From Trichomonas tenax (lineage: Eukaryota > Parabasalia > Trichomonadida > Trichomonadidae): a DNA stretch of 18,426 bases. Shown in pieces: positions 1 to 7,879 of the stretch. Within the stretch, counting starts at the first letter, position 1. Each line of letters begins with the position of its first letter. The notes under the pieces are model-generated. The model did no database searches and was not told where the DNA came from. It worked only from the letters and a program-made list of their open reading frames with translations. Where the stretch lies: NCBI GenBank assembly GCA_023091735.1, contig JALKBU010001013.1, forward strand, positions 1 through 18,426. The letters run 5' to 3'. The translations under genes and the position numbers were made by a program.

Positions 1-116
1 GTTAATAATTTCTGATCCTTAAAAACAATATTTGATTAAAATCTAACGATGAATCGTAATATATGGGCGATTTATCGCATACCTGCACATTTATTATTAA
101 CCAATTCTTACAAAAC
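1..116 (+). repeat. Left terminal inverted repeat (116 bp)
   Basis: Perfect reverse complement of 1416-1531. The outer tip reads GTTAATAATTTCTGATCC. It contains two 12-bp hyphenated palindromes, ACGAT-GA-ATCGT at 46-57 and GCGAT-TT-ATCGC at 67-78. Pairing stops after base 116. The repeat may continue to the left of the window. Confidence 0.85.
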
Positions 117-779
117 GTCGAAATTCTACTCATGATTTTCTCAAAAACATGAAAAATATACTTATTCGTATGCAAATAATATTACCGTTGTTAGTATTAT
201 CATACAGAGAATCTATTCATGGATTACTACAACTTAGATACCAAAAACCAAATGTTTCTCATAATATTTTCAGAAAAGGCTTTTATATTTTAAAAATAAC
301 TATTGAGAATAAATATGTTTATAAAGTATATCATATCAACATAATATAAAGTCTTGAATTACAGTTTTTTGAATTTTCATTAAAAATTTGATTATTTCTA
401 TTTCACCTCTTTTCTCTGGTGTTTCACATTCATTAAGAATTATTGTAAACATTTTATGATTTGAATTTTTAAAATATCTGTTGTATTGTAAAAAAGGAAT
501 AATTCTCTACATTTTGAATAAACAAATTTCACAGCGAAATTTGATTTTCTGATATTATACATTCTACAACATCTCCTGTTTACATAGTATTGATTTTCAA
601 ATCAAAAAGTCAATTTTAAACATTTACCATTTTTAATTTTCTTGATTTATTGAAATAACAAAAAAATATTGTGATATTCTTAACATATGATCAAGTGATA
701 TTTATATTTTAATACTTAAGATAGTAGGAAAAATTTGTTTAGACAAGTAAGATGAGGGGGTTTTATGCCACTTTTTGTA

Positions 780-828
780 ACTATATATAGTGGGGACAAT
801 AATTAATATATATAGTGGGGAAAAAAAT
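780..828 (+). repeat. Short direct repeat ATATATAGTGGGGA x2
   Basis: Two near-identical copies of a TATATATAGTGGGGA unit lie about 30 bp apart inside the TIR-bounded element. A shorter relative, CTATATATAGATGG, follows near 878-891. The G4 tracts stand out in an AT-rich interior. Function is unknown; it may be simple sequence. Confidence 0.5.
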
Positions 829-1011
829 AAGTTAATTTGTTTTTATTATTTAATTTTTTTAATTAGTATAAAAGCAACTATATATAGATGGTAACAATTC
901 CACCCGAGCGAATGAATAAATACATTAAAAGGTCAATTAAGGTCTTTGAAGAATCTAAAGATGAGTCAATACACACCTTTGGGGCTGTTGTTTAAATTGA
1001 CTTTGAAAAGA

Positions 1012-1193
1012 AAAATTAAGTGCTTCATTGGCACTGGTAGCCAAAATGCTAGCAATCCAGTCCACAGTTCTTCCTTTCAGACTCGATCTTCGAAATAATC
1101 AGCGATTTACTCTACAGAATGCTTCTGAAAGGAAGAACTGTGGACTGAATTGCTAGCAACTTGGCTACCTGTCCCAATCAAGCATTTAATTTT
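1012..1193. repeat. Imperfect 70-bp foldback (inverted repeat) nested in the element
   Basis: Bases 1012-1081 and 1124-1193 are inverted copies, about 90% identical over 70 bp, separated by a 42-bp loop. The inner parts, CCACAGTTCTTCCTTTCAGA against TCTGAAAGGAAGAACTGTGG, match exactly. The transcript or single strand would form a long hairpin. A diverged third arm follows at 1244-1328, where GAAAGGAAGATCTGTG and CCCCAGTTCTTCCCGTCAGA are again inverted to each other. This looks like a second foldback unit or a nested MITE. Confidence 0.75.
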
Positions 1194-1196
1194 GCT

Positions 1197-1214
1197 CTTC
1201 AGACGCGTCTGAAG
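1197..1214. repeat. 18-bp perfect palindrome
   Basis: CTTCAGACGCGTCTGAAG is its own reverse complement. It sits just outside the right arm of the 70-bp foldback. CAGACGCG recurs at 1319-1326, so it may be a junction between foldback copies or a protein-binding site. Confidence 0.6.
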
Positions 1215-1415
1215 TGGAAATCTTTGATTTCTTAATGATGGCGTATGAAAGGAAGATCTGTGAGTTTAGTTACTAAAATGCGTGGTAGCTGTGTCAATGT
1301 AGTCCCCAGTTCTTCCCGTCAGACGCGATTTTGACACATAAAACCAGAGATTCCGACAACTTTACATGTCAGATAATATCGCTTTTTGTGTCACTTTTCA
1401 TTAGATTTGACGTTA

Positions 1416-1531
1416 GTTTTGTAAGAATTGGTTAATAATAAATGTGCAGGTATGCGATAAATCGCCCATATATTACGATTCATCGTTAGATTTTAATCAA
1501 ATATTGTTTTTAAGGATCAGAAATTATTAAC
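1416..1531 (-). repeat. Right terminal inverted repeat (116 bp)
   Basis: Perfect reverse complement of 1-116, including both 12-bp palindromes. The flanking DNA after 1531 starts GGCATGATATC. A target-site duplication cannot be tested because the left flank lies outside the window. Confidence 0.85.
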
Positions 1532-2080
1532 GGCATGATATCTTTTTATTTCGGCAATAGTCGACATGTACGAAATATTTGAGCAATCGAGAGGTAAAGT
1601 TGGTGATTGTCGTATGATTTTTTTGGAAAAATGAAAATCGCATTATTGAAGATCCATTTCTTGGATAACTAATGGTATAGATGTATAGTAGTATACGAGA
1701 TAAATCATCTTGCAAATGATTGGCTTGCAATTTCCATATGATTTTTGGGTGAACTCGGTATAGCCATCCATTAAAAAATAAATCTGACAATATGACATGT
1801 AAAATGCTCTAAGGCAGGGGGAATGACGATCCTGATGTTAAATAGGGTATATTGAATTCAAAATAAATTTTAACTTTTTGACCTTCGAACTTCATGTGTA
1901 TGTTGGGCGGAGGTATGCAATTATAACGATGATTGACATCAGCTGAAATAAGAATAATTGAAAAACAAATAAATTTAAATTAATATTATTTTTGTTTAAA
2001 TTCATATTCTTAACTGTCAACAGATTCCAAAAATATCACAAAAACGATGTCTTGGCCAAGCACAAAAAAATTATTTGTCG
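1532..2080. other. Intergenic spacer, element to WD40 gene
   Basis: AT-rich spacer without an ATG-initiated gene. It includes one inverted copy of the dispersed TTTACATGTCA motif at 1794-1804. A TCATATTC sequence at 2002-2009, about 79 bp before the WD40 ATG, resembles a trichomonad initiator but is farther from the start than usual. Confidence 0.6.
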
Positions 2081-3535
2081 ATGCCGAAGAAGAATGAACC
2101 TCCAAAACGGCCATTTCCTGAAGTATCTCTCGATCCTTCAGTCCCATCTGCGACAGAGGAAAAGCTGAGGAGGTATATGGAGGCAATTGGCTCGTTGAAG
2201 AAAGAAATACAAAAATTAAAGAGCATTATTTATCAATCGAAAATATTAAACAAACAATACACAGACGACATTCAGTACATGACGCGCTTCAAGCTGACTC
2301 TATACCATCAATTACAAGAAGTTAAACGTAGAAATCCATTAAATAGAATTGAACAAAACGCACAAACGATAAATAGTCAACAACAGCGTTTTCAATTACC
2401 ACCACCTCCACTTTTATCTTCACAAAAACCACAAACTACAACACCAAAACAACCATTTTCTCTTCCTAAATTAGAAACGCCTCAAAATTATACAATTCCA
2501 CAAAATCAACCATTGGTACCACAACCCAAAGAGTCTACGCTTACAAATCAAGAATTTCCGTTCTCAGTGACTTCTTTATATTCATATTTTAACCAACAAA
2601 CTGTTGGAATTAAATTCATCGTTGATGTTAGAACAATCATTTGCACAGTCGATTACTCTCCCGATGGAAAGTATTTTTCATTCTCAACTCCAAGAAATAT
2701 GTATGTTGTTGATTCATTGACAGGAAAAACTGCTTGCATGGCTGCTATTTCTAAAAACACAAGTACAGATGATGAGCACAGCCGTGCGCTCAAGTTTTCA
2801 TCTGACGGAAGATACATTGCCGTTGCAATTGCGCCAACTTCGATTGGAATTTTTTCAATGGAAACACACTGGATAATTAAGACACTTAACGGACATCTCC
2901 GCAATGTGTCAGCACTGACGTTTACAAAAGATTCGAGTTTCCTCCTCTCTGGAGGTGCTGATGGCGTAATTTGCCTTTGGGACGCGAATTTCAACCTAAT
3001 ACAGAAAATACAGTATGGCACTGGCGAGCCAAGTACAGAGTACAACAGTGACACCAGTGTTGTTGCAATTTCAGTTTCTAATCTCACTGATTTAATTGCA
3101 ATTGGATATTCGAACGGCGATGTCGGAATCTTTGATATGAAGCAGTCCAACATACAGTACTTCAAAGCACACGAAGAAACAATAATTTCTTTGACTTTTA
3201 CTGTATCAGGAGACCTTATTACGACATCTGCCGATAGACTCATTAAACATTGGAATGTCCAAGACAAGGATAAGAAGTTAGTGAGGATAATGGAGGGGCA
3301 TCGCAACTACGTGACATGCTGCTGCTCTTCTTCAACACAACCGGTGATTTTCACTGGTTCTAAGGACGAAACAATCAAAGCATGGAACTTCATGAATGGA
3401 ACGAATCTTTTCACCATCAAAGGCCACACAAACACTGTTTTTAATGTTGCTCACCACCCGACTCAAAATATGTTCATTAGTGTCGGTGGTGATGGATTTA
3501 TCATCATCTGGCAATACAATTTACCTTCAACATGA
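2081..3535 (+). CDS. Tup1/Groucho-like WD40 repeat protein
   Basis: The 484-residue product fits a scaffold of the Tup1/Groucho corepressor type. Residues about 25-85 are a charged helix with heptad-like hydrophobics, likely a coiled-coil oligomerisation segment. Residues about 88-155 are a Pro/Gln/Thr-rich linker. From about 180 to 480 there are seven WD40 blades, with GH-type starts at 271-272, 363-364, 406-407 and 448-449 and W-D-like ends such as LWDA near 299 and IKAWN near 432. The helix-linker-seven-blade order and the VDYSPDGKYFSFS first blade resemble yeast Tup1. The start is the first in-frame ATG at 2081; a slightly longer frame at 2075 begins with TTG and is unlikely in a eukaryote. 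No intron is evident. The corepressor role is inferred from architecture; another WD40 scaffold is possible. Confidence 0.85.
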   Translation: MPKKNEPPKRPFPEVSLDPSVPSATEEKLRRYMEAIGSLKKEIQKLKSIIYQSKILNKQYTDDIQYMTRFKLTLYHQLQEVKRRNPLNRIEQNAQTINSQQQRFQLPPPPLLSSQKPQTTTPKQPFSLPKLETPQNYTIPQNQPLVPQPKESTLTNQEFPFSVTSLYSYFNQQTVGIKFIVDVRTIICTVDYSPDGKYFSFSTPRNMYVVDSLTGKTACMAAISKNTSTDDEHSRALKFSSDGRYIAVAIAPTSIGIFSMETHWIIKTLNGHLRNVSALTFTKDSSFLLSGGADGVICLWDANFNLIQKIQYGTGEPSTEYNSDTSVVAISVSNLTDLIAIGYSNGDVGIFDMKQSNIQYFKAHEETIISLTFTVSGDLITTSADRLIKHWNVQDKDKKLVRIMEGHRNYVTCCCSSSTQPVIFTGSKDETIKAWNFMNGTNLFTIKGHTNTVFNVAHHPTQNMFISVGGDGFIIIWQYNLPST

Positions 3536-4529
3536 CATTAATTGAAGATTATCTTTTTTTTTTTGTTATTATATTTTTATTTTGTTTATTATAAAAGACA
3601 TGATTGTATATTAATGTGTGATAGATTGTCGTTGATGAGTTTCAATTTTCTAAATATTATATTTCCGGCACAAACAATAACTTTGCCAACAATCGTTTTT
3701 GTACCAATGTTGACTGTTTGTCGTTTTATTTTTTGTCAATTTCAAAATCACAAAATTATATATTTTTTTTTAATAATATCTCTTATAGGTATCATTAAAT
3801 CTATTAATGGACTCTCTATATTCAAAAGATCTGTTAACATTATAAAAATTATAGCGGAATATTCATATGAAGATTATAAATTAGAATAGAGCAAAAAGAG
3901 TTCATGAACCAAACCGCCTTTCACCTTCAAAAATTGACATAAAACAGATTTAATCTCACAGATTTTTGAGAGAGTTTGTAAACAGACAGTTTTCCCTGCA
4001 CAAAATTTCTGAACTAGCCCGTTATTATCTACATAGATATCTTCTCAAATATTCACCAAAAGATTTTATGGTTATATCCTTTCTATTTACGTTTCTTATT
4101 ATAATATCACCTATTATTTTTTTGTGAAACTTTTGATATTTTGTTATTATTATTGTATAGATAATAAAGAAGCGTTTCTATCATAAAAATGTTTTTATTA
4201 TTTTGAGAGAGTTTATAAATGTAATAAAGTCCTCAGAATCATATAATAAATGGAATTATAAAATTTTCGTTACTTTATGTGATTGAATGATTGTCATTAA
4301 AGGATAAAAATCGAAAATGATGAAATAAGCATCCTTATAGTGAGTAGATTCCAAATATCATGGAAAAACGTGACGAATTTTGTTTGTTTTTATAAAAATT
4401 GTCATCAACTAAATTTTTATAAACTGAAGTGTGAAAAATGATACAATCGGAAATTGAGAGAACCCATTGAAAAATTAAGTGAGATGTTTAGAAATTATTT
4501 GGTCATCCAGTATCATTTTTCGCACATTT
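3536..4529. other. Intergenic AT-rich spacer
   Basis: About 1 kb with long T/A runs. The first TAAA after the WD40 stop lies near 3590. An open frame at 3542-3889 starts with TTG and encodes only hydrophobic AT-rich residues, so I do not call it. Nothing else is recognisable. Confidence 0.6.
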
Positions 4530-4740
4530 GAATTTTTAGCTATATTAGGCTAGTGTGAGGTGAACGAGGTGGTTTAATGTCAAAAAGGAAGCCGAAATTT
4601 CCTGCATTGCGCTGCTGGACGAGTATCTTGTTATTGAGCCAGATTCCAAGTCTGTCGTGGTACTCTTCGCAAGTGAATATGTTTCCTGTCTCCCTCATCC
4701 ATGCGAGGAAAGCCTTCTGCTCGTGCGGATATATGTTCAT
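4530..4740 (-). pseudogene. Cathepsin L-type cysteine peptidase propeptide (I29) relic
   Basis: Reading from ATG 4740, residues such as EQKAFLAWMRETGNIFT followed by EEYHDRLGIWLNNK match the start of the inhibitor I29 propeptide of cathepsin L-like peptidases, including ERFNIN-type spacing. After NFGF the match moves frame: TLNHLVHLTLA, equivalent to the conserved LNKFAHLTPAEY-type segment, is read one frame over. One extra base in the A5 run at 4582-4586 explains this. The next codon, where Glu is expected, is TAA at 4547-4545, and another stop follows soon after. No secretion signal precedes it and no mature domain (CGSCWAF-type cysteine motif) was found in the DNA after it. It is a dead fragment, higher in GC than its surroundings. 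Confidence 0.75.
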
Positions 4741-5318
4741 CAAAAGTTATGGCAATTCACTGTGAATATGAGATCAGTTCTCTGTGAATGTTCAATTTGT
4801 GCTATTGGAAGTTGCTGATGTACTGAACAAATTCACTTTTGATTCAATGCCAGGCACAAAACCGTGTGTTCGGAGATTTTAGAGGTTATTATCATACTAA
4901 GTTCACTGTGTACTACATATTCATTAAGGTCTTAGCAGTTAAAACATACAATTTGAAAATCGAATTATTATATCTTCAAAATTTCTGATAATCCTCCTTA
5001 CATGATAAATCTAAAGATGATTTACTATCAATTGATATCATTAGAATTGATAAATACATATATATGCCACGTAAAATAATTTTACATACCAAAAATATGA
5101 TTTACAAAACAGAATGAATACTTTACAAAGCAAAAATCATTTTACATAGCAAAAGTATGATTTACAAGTCAGAATATATTTTTTTTTCCAAAACAGAAAA
5201 ATTAATTTGCGAAGATAATTTTTTATGATGATTATTCTTTGTTAATTCATGATGATCTGTGTTAGGAACAAAAAATGATTTAACATTTTTTTCGAAAAAA
5301 CAGAATAATAATAAATAT
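4741..5318. other. Intergenic spacer with TTTACA repeat array
   Basis: Spacer between the peptidase relic and the 3' end of the TKL kinase gene. Apart from the periodic repeat at 5081-5180 it is AT-rich with no credible gene. Confidence 0.6.
5081..5180 (+). repeat. 20-bp-period degenerate tandem array (TTTACA units)
   Basis: Five units start at 5081, 5101, 5122, 5141 and 5161, each beginning TTTACA and followed by nnnC-A-rich sequence. At double period the match is closer: 5081-5120 and 5141-5180 are the same 40-bp block with few changes. An inverted half-unit (GCCACGTAAAA) precedes it at 5066-5076. Related single copies occur elsewhere in spacers of this window (1361, 1794, 13199, 13215, 15600-15711). 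Function is unknown. Confidence 0.65.
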
Positions 5319-7664
5319 TTAGAATGTTATCAAAGACTCTGAAGGCCCAGACTTAATCTCTGATCCATTGATTTGCTGGAGCTTTCTCAGCAATATATCA
5401 TCTGCGAAGTATCTTCTGTGTCTCTTTACAACTTCGTTTATCAATGTTGCGTTTGTTTGCAATTTTTCAACAGGAACAATGGTGAACAGCTTCCTGAGAA
5501 CCTTCAAAGATTTTGGATTAGCATTGCTCTGCAAGGCGACGAGATTGATGAGGTCTAAGTCAGTAGCAATGTCTGAGTGGAGCTCAGAGAAAACGAACTT
5601 CTCGAGAACCATGGATGAAACAAATGGATGGCTCTTGATGTTTCTTGCGCATATCTCGAGAGGCTCCTTAAGAAGAGAAATCTTCGCTCTGAGATTCTTG
5701 TGGAAAAGCAATGAATGATAAACATAAAGGAGGTAAAGAGAAACGCTGTCTGGAAGATTGAATGGCAAGCAGTTCCTAATAACATGCTCTGCGATATCTT
5801 CGTATTCGCAAAGATCTGCGCAGAGTGCTATTGCATCAACATTTGTAGAGTGAGACAGCTTTCCAATGAGGGCAACTTGTCTGAATGCCTTCGCATGCAA
5901 ATCGATTCCACGAAGGCATTCAACAGTTGCAGAGACAACTGACTGGTTATCAGAAGAAAGCAGTGAAACAATGAATGTATAACCACGACGTGAGAGGAAT
6001 TGCTCGAAGTCAACAATCGCCGGAAGATGGCGGATGAATCCTGCTTGAATGTCAGCACTGAGAGACGGGAAGAGAGTCATGATGACTGGCATAAGTTCTG
6101 AATCGTGATCTGTTGATTCTCTTGTGACTTCTCTGAGATATTCCAACATCTGCGTGAGATTGTTCGAGTCGTATGCGTTGACGAGAGATTGCGAGAGTCT
6201 GTCCTTGGGAGCCATCTTGATGAATTCTTCTTCATCAGTTCCAATGTAGTGGAACTCAGGCTTGGATAAAGCTTGAGAAATCTGTGCGAATGTTGGACGA
6301 TCCGATGGAACTTCAGCCCAACATCTCTGGATAAGTTCGACAACACGTGGCGGTCCACAGCCAACGATTGATGGCCTGGTGCCGTCTTCAATGATGGCCA
6401 TGACCATCTGGTCCTGCGACATTCCTGCGTAAGGCTCTTTGAGTGTCAGCATCTCCCAAAGCATGACACCGAACGAGTAAACGTCGACTTTTTCATCATA
6501 GAAAGGAGAAGAACGAAGAATCTCAGGAGCCATCCATTGTGCAGTTCCGACGAATCCTGTCCTTGTTGCACCTGTCTTGAAGCCAACGAGACCGAAATCG
6601 CAGACCCTTGGCATATCATCTTCATCGAGAAGGATGTTCGCGGACTTGAGATCTCTGTGAATGATTCTCGCTGCGTGGAGGCTTTCCATTGCCCGAGAAA
6701 CCTTCAAAGCAATCAAAGAGCGCTTCGTGGCACTCAATAGTTTGAGTCTATCGAACAGAGAACACTTGAGAAGTTCTGTTATAATGCAAAATGGAGGAGT
6801 GAGCGTGACACCGATTAATCTGAGAATATTCGGATGATTGAGTGTCGCCATTGTCCAAACTTCACGTTTGAACGTTTCTAACTGCCTTCCTCCCAACGTT
6901 TTTGTATTTAAGACCTTCACAGCAACTTTTTTGAATGTTCCCGTTAACTGGCCGATGTGGACAGATCCGAATGTGCCTGATCCGATGACTTGACCAATTT
7001 CAAACTGATCGTGAGTCATTACTAAGTTTAATTTCGCTGGTAAGAAAGGAGGCACGCAGACGAGTGGCGGCCCGTCCTGGAGGCCTTCGATCGGCCCAAT
7101 TGATCGTAGTCTTTCGTTGATTAATGACATAACCTGTTGAATTTGAGGCGTTGGCGGCTGATTTCCAAGGTGATTGTAGTACTCCATGAGAGATCCCTTC
7201 AGCTGCAGCAGATCGACCTTGTTTTCAGCTGCGTATTGATCTTCTGGAAGGACAAAAGACGAATTCGTTATTTGGAAGGCAGTTAAGACCTCTTGGACGT
7301 CCTCTCTTATACGCTTGATTGAATCCTTCATCGTACTCGACGACCATGATATCGCTGGTTGGCTCCAATGCGCCGCTGAGCAATGATAAACAGCTTGGCG
7401 CGCTCTGTTCATCGCATCGATGAATTGTCTGCACATAGCACTCATATCCATACCATCCACTGGATTGGGCTTGAAATCTTTCATAATTGCCCTCAAATCG
7501 TCGAATAATGAGAATAATTTCGATCTGTGGACTGTAATCGCGGGCTGTAGCTTCAAGAGTTCGGTCACTGTGGTCTTCAGCTCGTTGACCCAAGGAAGGT
7601 CGGTCTCTGCATCGTTCTTTTGCTCTGATTCCGTCGAAAAAACGATCAAATCTCCTTTCTCCAT
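5319..7664 (-). CDS. TKL-family protein kinase with helical N- and C-terminal regions
   Basis: A 781-residue kinase. Residues 1-215 are helical, of the adaptor-like kind that precedes many trichomonad TKL kinases. The kinase domain spans about 221-468: glycine loop IGSGTFGSV at 227-235, VAVK with Lys250, Glu268 of helix C, HRDLKSAN at 336-343 with catalytic Asp338, DFG at 356-358, GTAQWMAPE at 373-381 and RPTF near 456. HRDLKxxN with GTxxWMAPE is typical of TKL Ser/Thr kinases, and all catalytic residues are present. Residues about 480-781 are Leu-rich and helical, possibly ARM/HEAT-like. The start is ATG at 7664, with a TCA element 12 nt upstream. The stop TAA lies inside TAAA, giving an overlapping poly(A) signal. 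Substrates and partners cannot be inferred. Confidence 0.93.
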   Translation of the reverse strand: MEKGDLIVFSTESEQKNDAETDLPWVNELKTTVTELLKLQPAITVHRSKLFSLFDDLRAIMKDFKPNPVDGMDMSAMCRQFIDAMNRARQAVYHCSAAHWSQPAISWSSSTMKDSIKRIREDVQEVLTAFQITNSSFVLPEDQYAAENKVDLLQLKGSLMEYYNHLGNQPPTPQIQQVMSLINERLRSIGPIEGLQDGPPLVCVPPFLPAKLNLVMTHDQFEIGQVIGSGTFGSVHIGQLTGTFKKVAVKVLNTKTLGGRQLETFKREVWTMATLNHPNILRLIGVTLTPPFCIITELLKCSLFDRLKLLSATKRSLIALKVSRAMESLHAARIIHRDLKSANILLDEDDMPRVCDFGLVGFKTGATRTGFVGTAQWMAPEILRSSPFYDEKVDVYSFGVMLWEMLTLKEPYAGMSQDQMVMAIIEDGTRPSIVGCGPPRVVELIQRCWAEVPSDRPTFAQISQALSKPEFHYIGTDEEEFIKMAPKDRLSQSLVNAYDSNNLTQMLEYLREVTRESTDHDSELMPVIMTLFPSLSADIQAGFIRHLPAIVDFEQFLSRRGYTFIVSLLSSDNQSVVSATVECLRGIDLHAKAFRQVALIGKLSHSTNVDAIALCADLCEYEDIAEHVIRNCLPFNLPDSVSLYLLYVYHSLLFHKNLRAKISLLKEPLEICARNIKSHPFVSSMVLEKFVFSELHSDIATDLDLINLVALQSNANPKSLKVLRKLFTIVPVEKLQTNATLINEVVKRHRRYFADDILLRKLQQINGSEIKSGPSESLITF

Positions 7665-7676
7665 AAAAATTTTTGA
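7665..7676 (-). promoter_or_regulatory. Initiator-like element of the TKL kinase gene
   Basis: On the minus strand TCAAAAATTTTT runs directly into the ATG. Trichomonad genes are known to use a TCA-centred initiator, with transcription starting a few to about 20 nt before the ATG; this position fits. The match beyond TCA is weak. Confidence 0.35.
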
Positions 7677-7700
7677 GTTTTTATCGGAGTTTATTTTTTA

Positions 7701-7740
7701 TTTTTACATCATTATTTTGATTTTTATATCATTATTTGGC
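7701..7740 (+). repeat. 20-bp tandem duplication upstream of the TKL gene
   Basis: TTTTTACATCATTATTTTGA is followed directly by TTTTTATATCATTATTTGGC, matching at 17 of 20 positions. Each unit carries TCATTATT, which resembles the trichomonad initiator in plus orientation. It lies between the TKL start and the armadillo-like relic. Confidence 0.55.
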
Positions 7741-7876
7741 GCTCGTCTGTTTTACAGTGGATTCCTTACTGCCTGAGGGTTCTATTCCTGCTGTGCTTAA
7801 AATTGCTCAATTTTTGAAAATATTAACTGAGAATGAGCTTGGCAATGAGATATCTTCTATTTTATGGCTTTTTAGA
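7730..7876 (+). pseudogene. Possible armadillo-repeat gene relic
   Basis: One frame reads SLLPEGSIPAVLKIAQFL and then LTENELGNEISSILWLF before a TAG at 7877-7879. The pattern of a Gly-Ile-Pro turn, then a Leu-rich helix and then ending in ILWLF resembles an armadillo repeat (GxIPxLVxLL ... EAxWxLxNI). The frame continues ICNTAEV after the TAG. No ATG starts it and a TGA closes it just upstream. Base composition is less AT-rich than the surrounding spacer. I think it is a decayed fragment; chance similarity is possible. Confidence 0.35.
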
Positions 7877-7879
7877 TAG

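Larger units (their letters stand above)
1..1531. mobile_element. Non-autonomous DNA transposon-like element (TIR-bounded)
   Basis: The first 116 bases and bases 1416-1531 are perfect reverse complements, so they bracket about 1.3 kb as terminal inverted repeats. The interior is AT-rich and holds no transposase-sized reading frame. The longest ATG frame (149-349, 66 codons) has AT-rich low-complexity composition, and a 35-codon frame at 888-995 is also unassigned. Long TIRs around non-coding DNA fit a MITE-like or internally deleted DNA transposon; long TIRs are known in Mutator-like and Maverick elements, but nothing here decides the superfamily. Because base 1 still pairs with base 1531, the true outer end and the target-site duplication cannot be seen on the left. 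It could instead be a large palindromic genomic repeat. Confidence 0.7.

Noticed and set aside
149..349. 66-codon ATG frame inside the element, with TCA just upstream
   Set aside because: Ile/Tyr/Lys/Asn-rich composition is expected of random AT-rich DNA; no domain seen. Kept only as a note on the element.
1527..1790. 87-codon minus-strand frame next to the right TIR
   Set aside because: It starts with TTG, has no upstream ATG, ends within the TIR and shows no recognisable family pattern.
3542..3889. 115-codon hydrophobic frame after the WD40 gene
   Set aside because: It starts with TTG, and its Phe/Ile/Leu/Tyr runs come from T-rich sequence.
5081..5180. CRISPR array
   Set aside because: Units are contiguous and degenerate, with no unique spacers, in a eukaryotic context.
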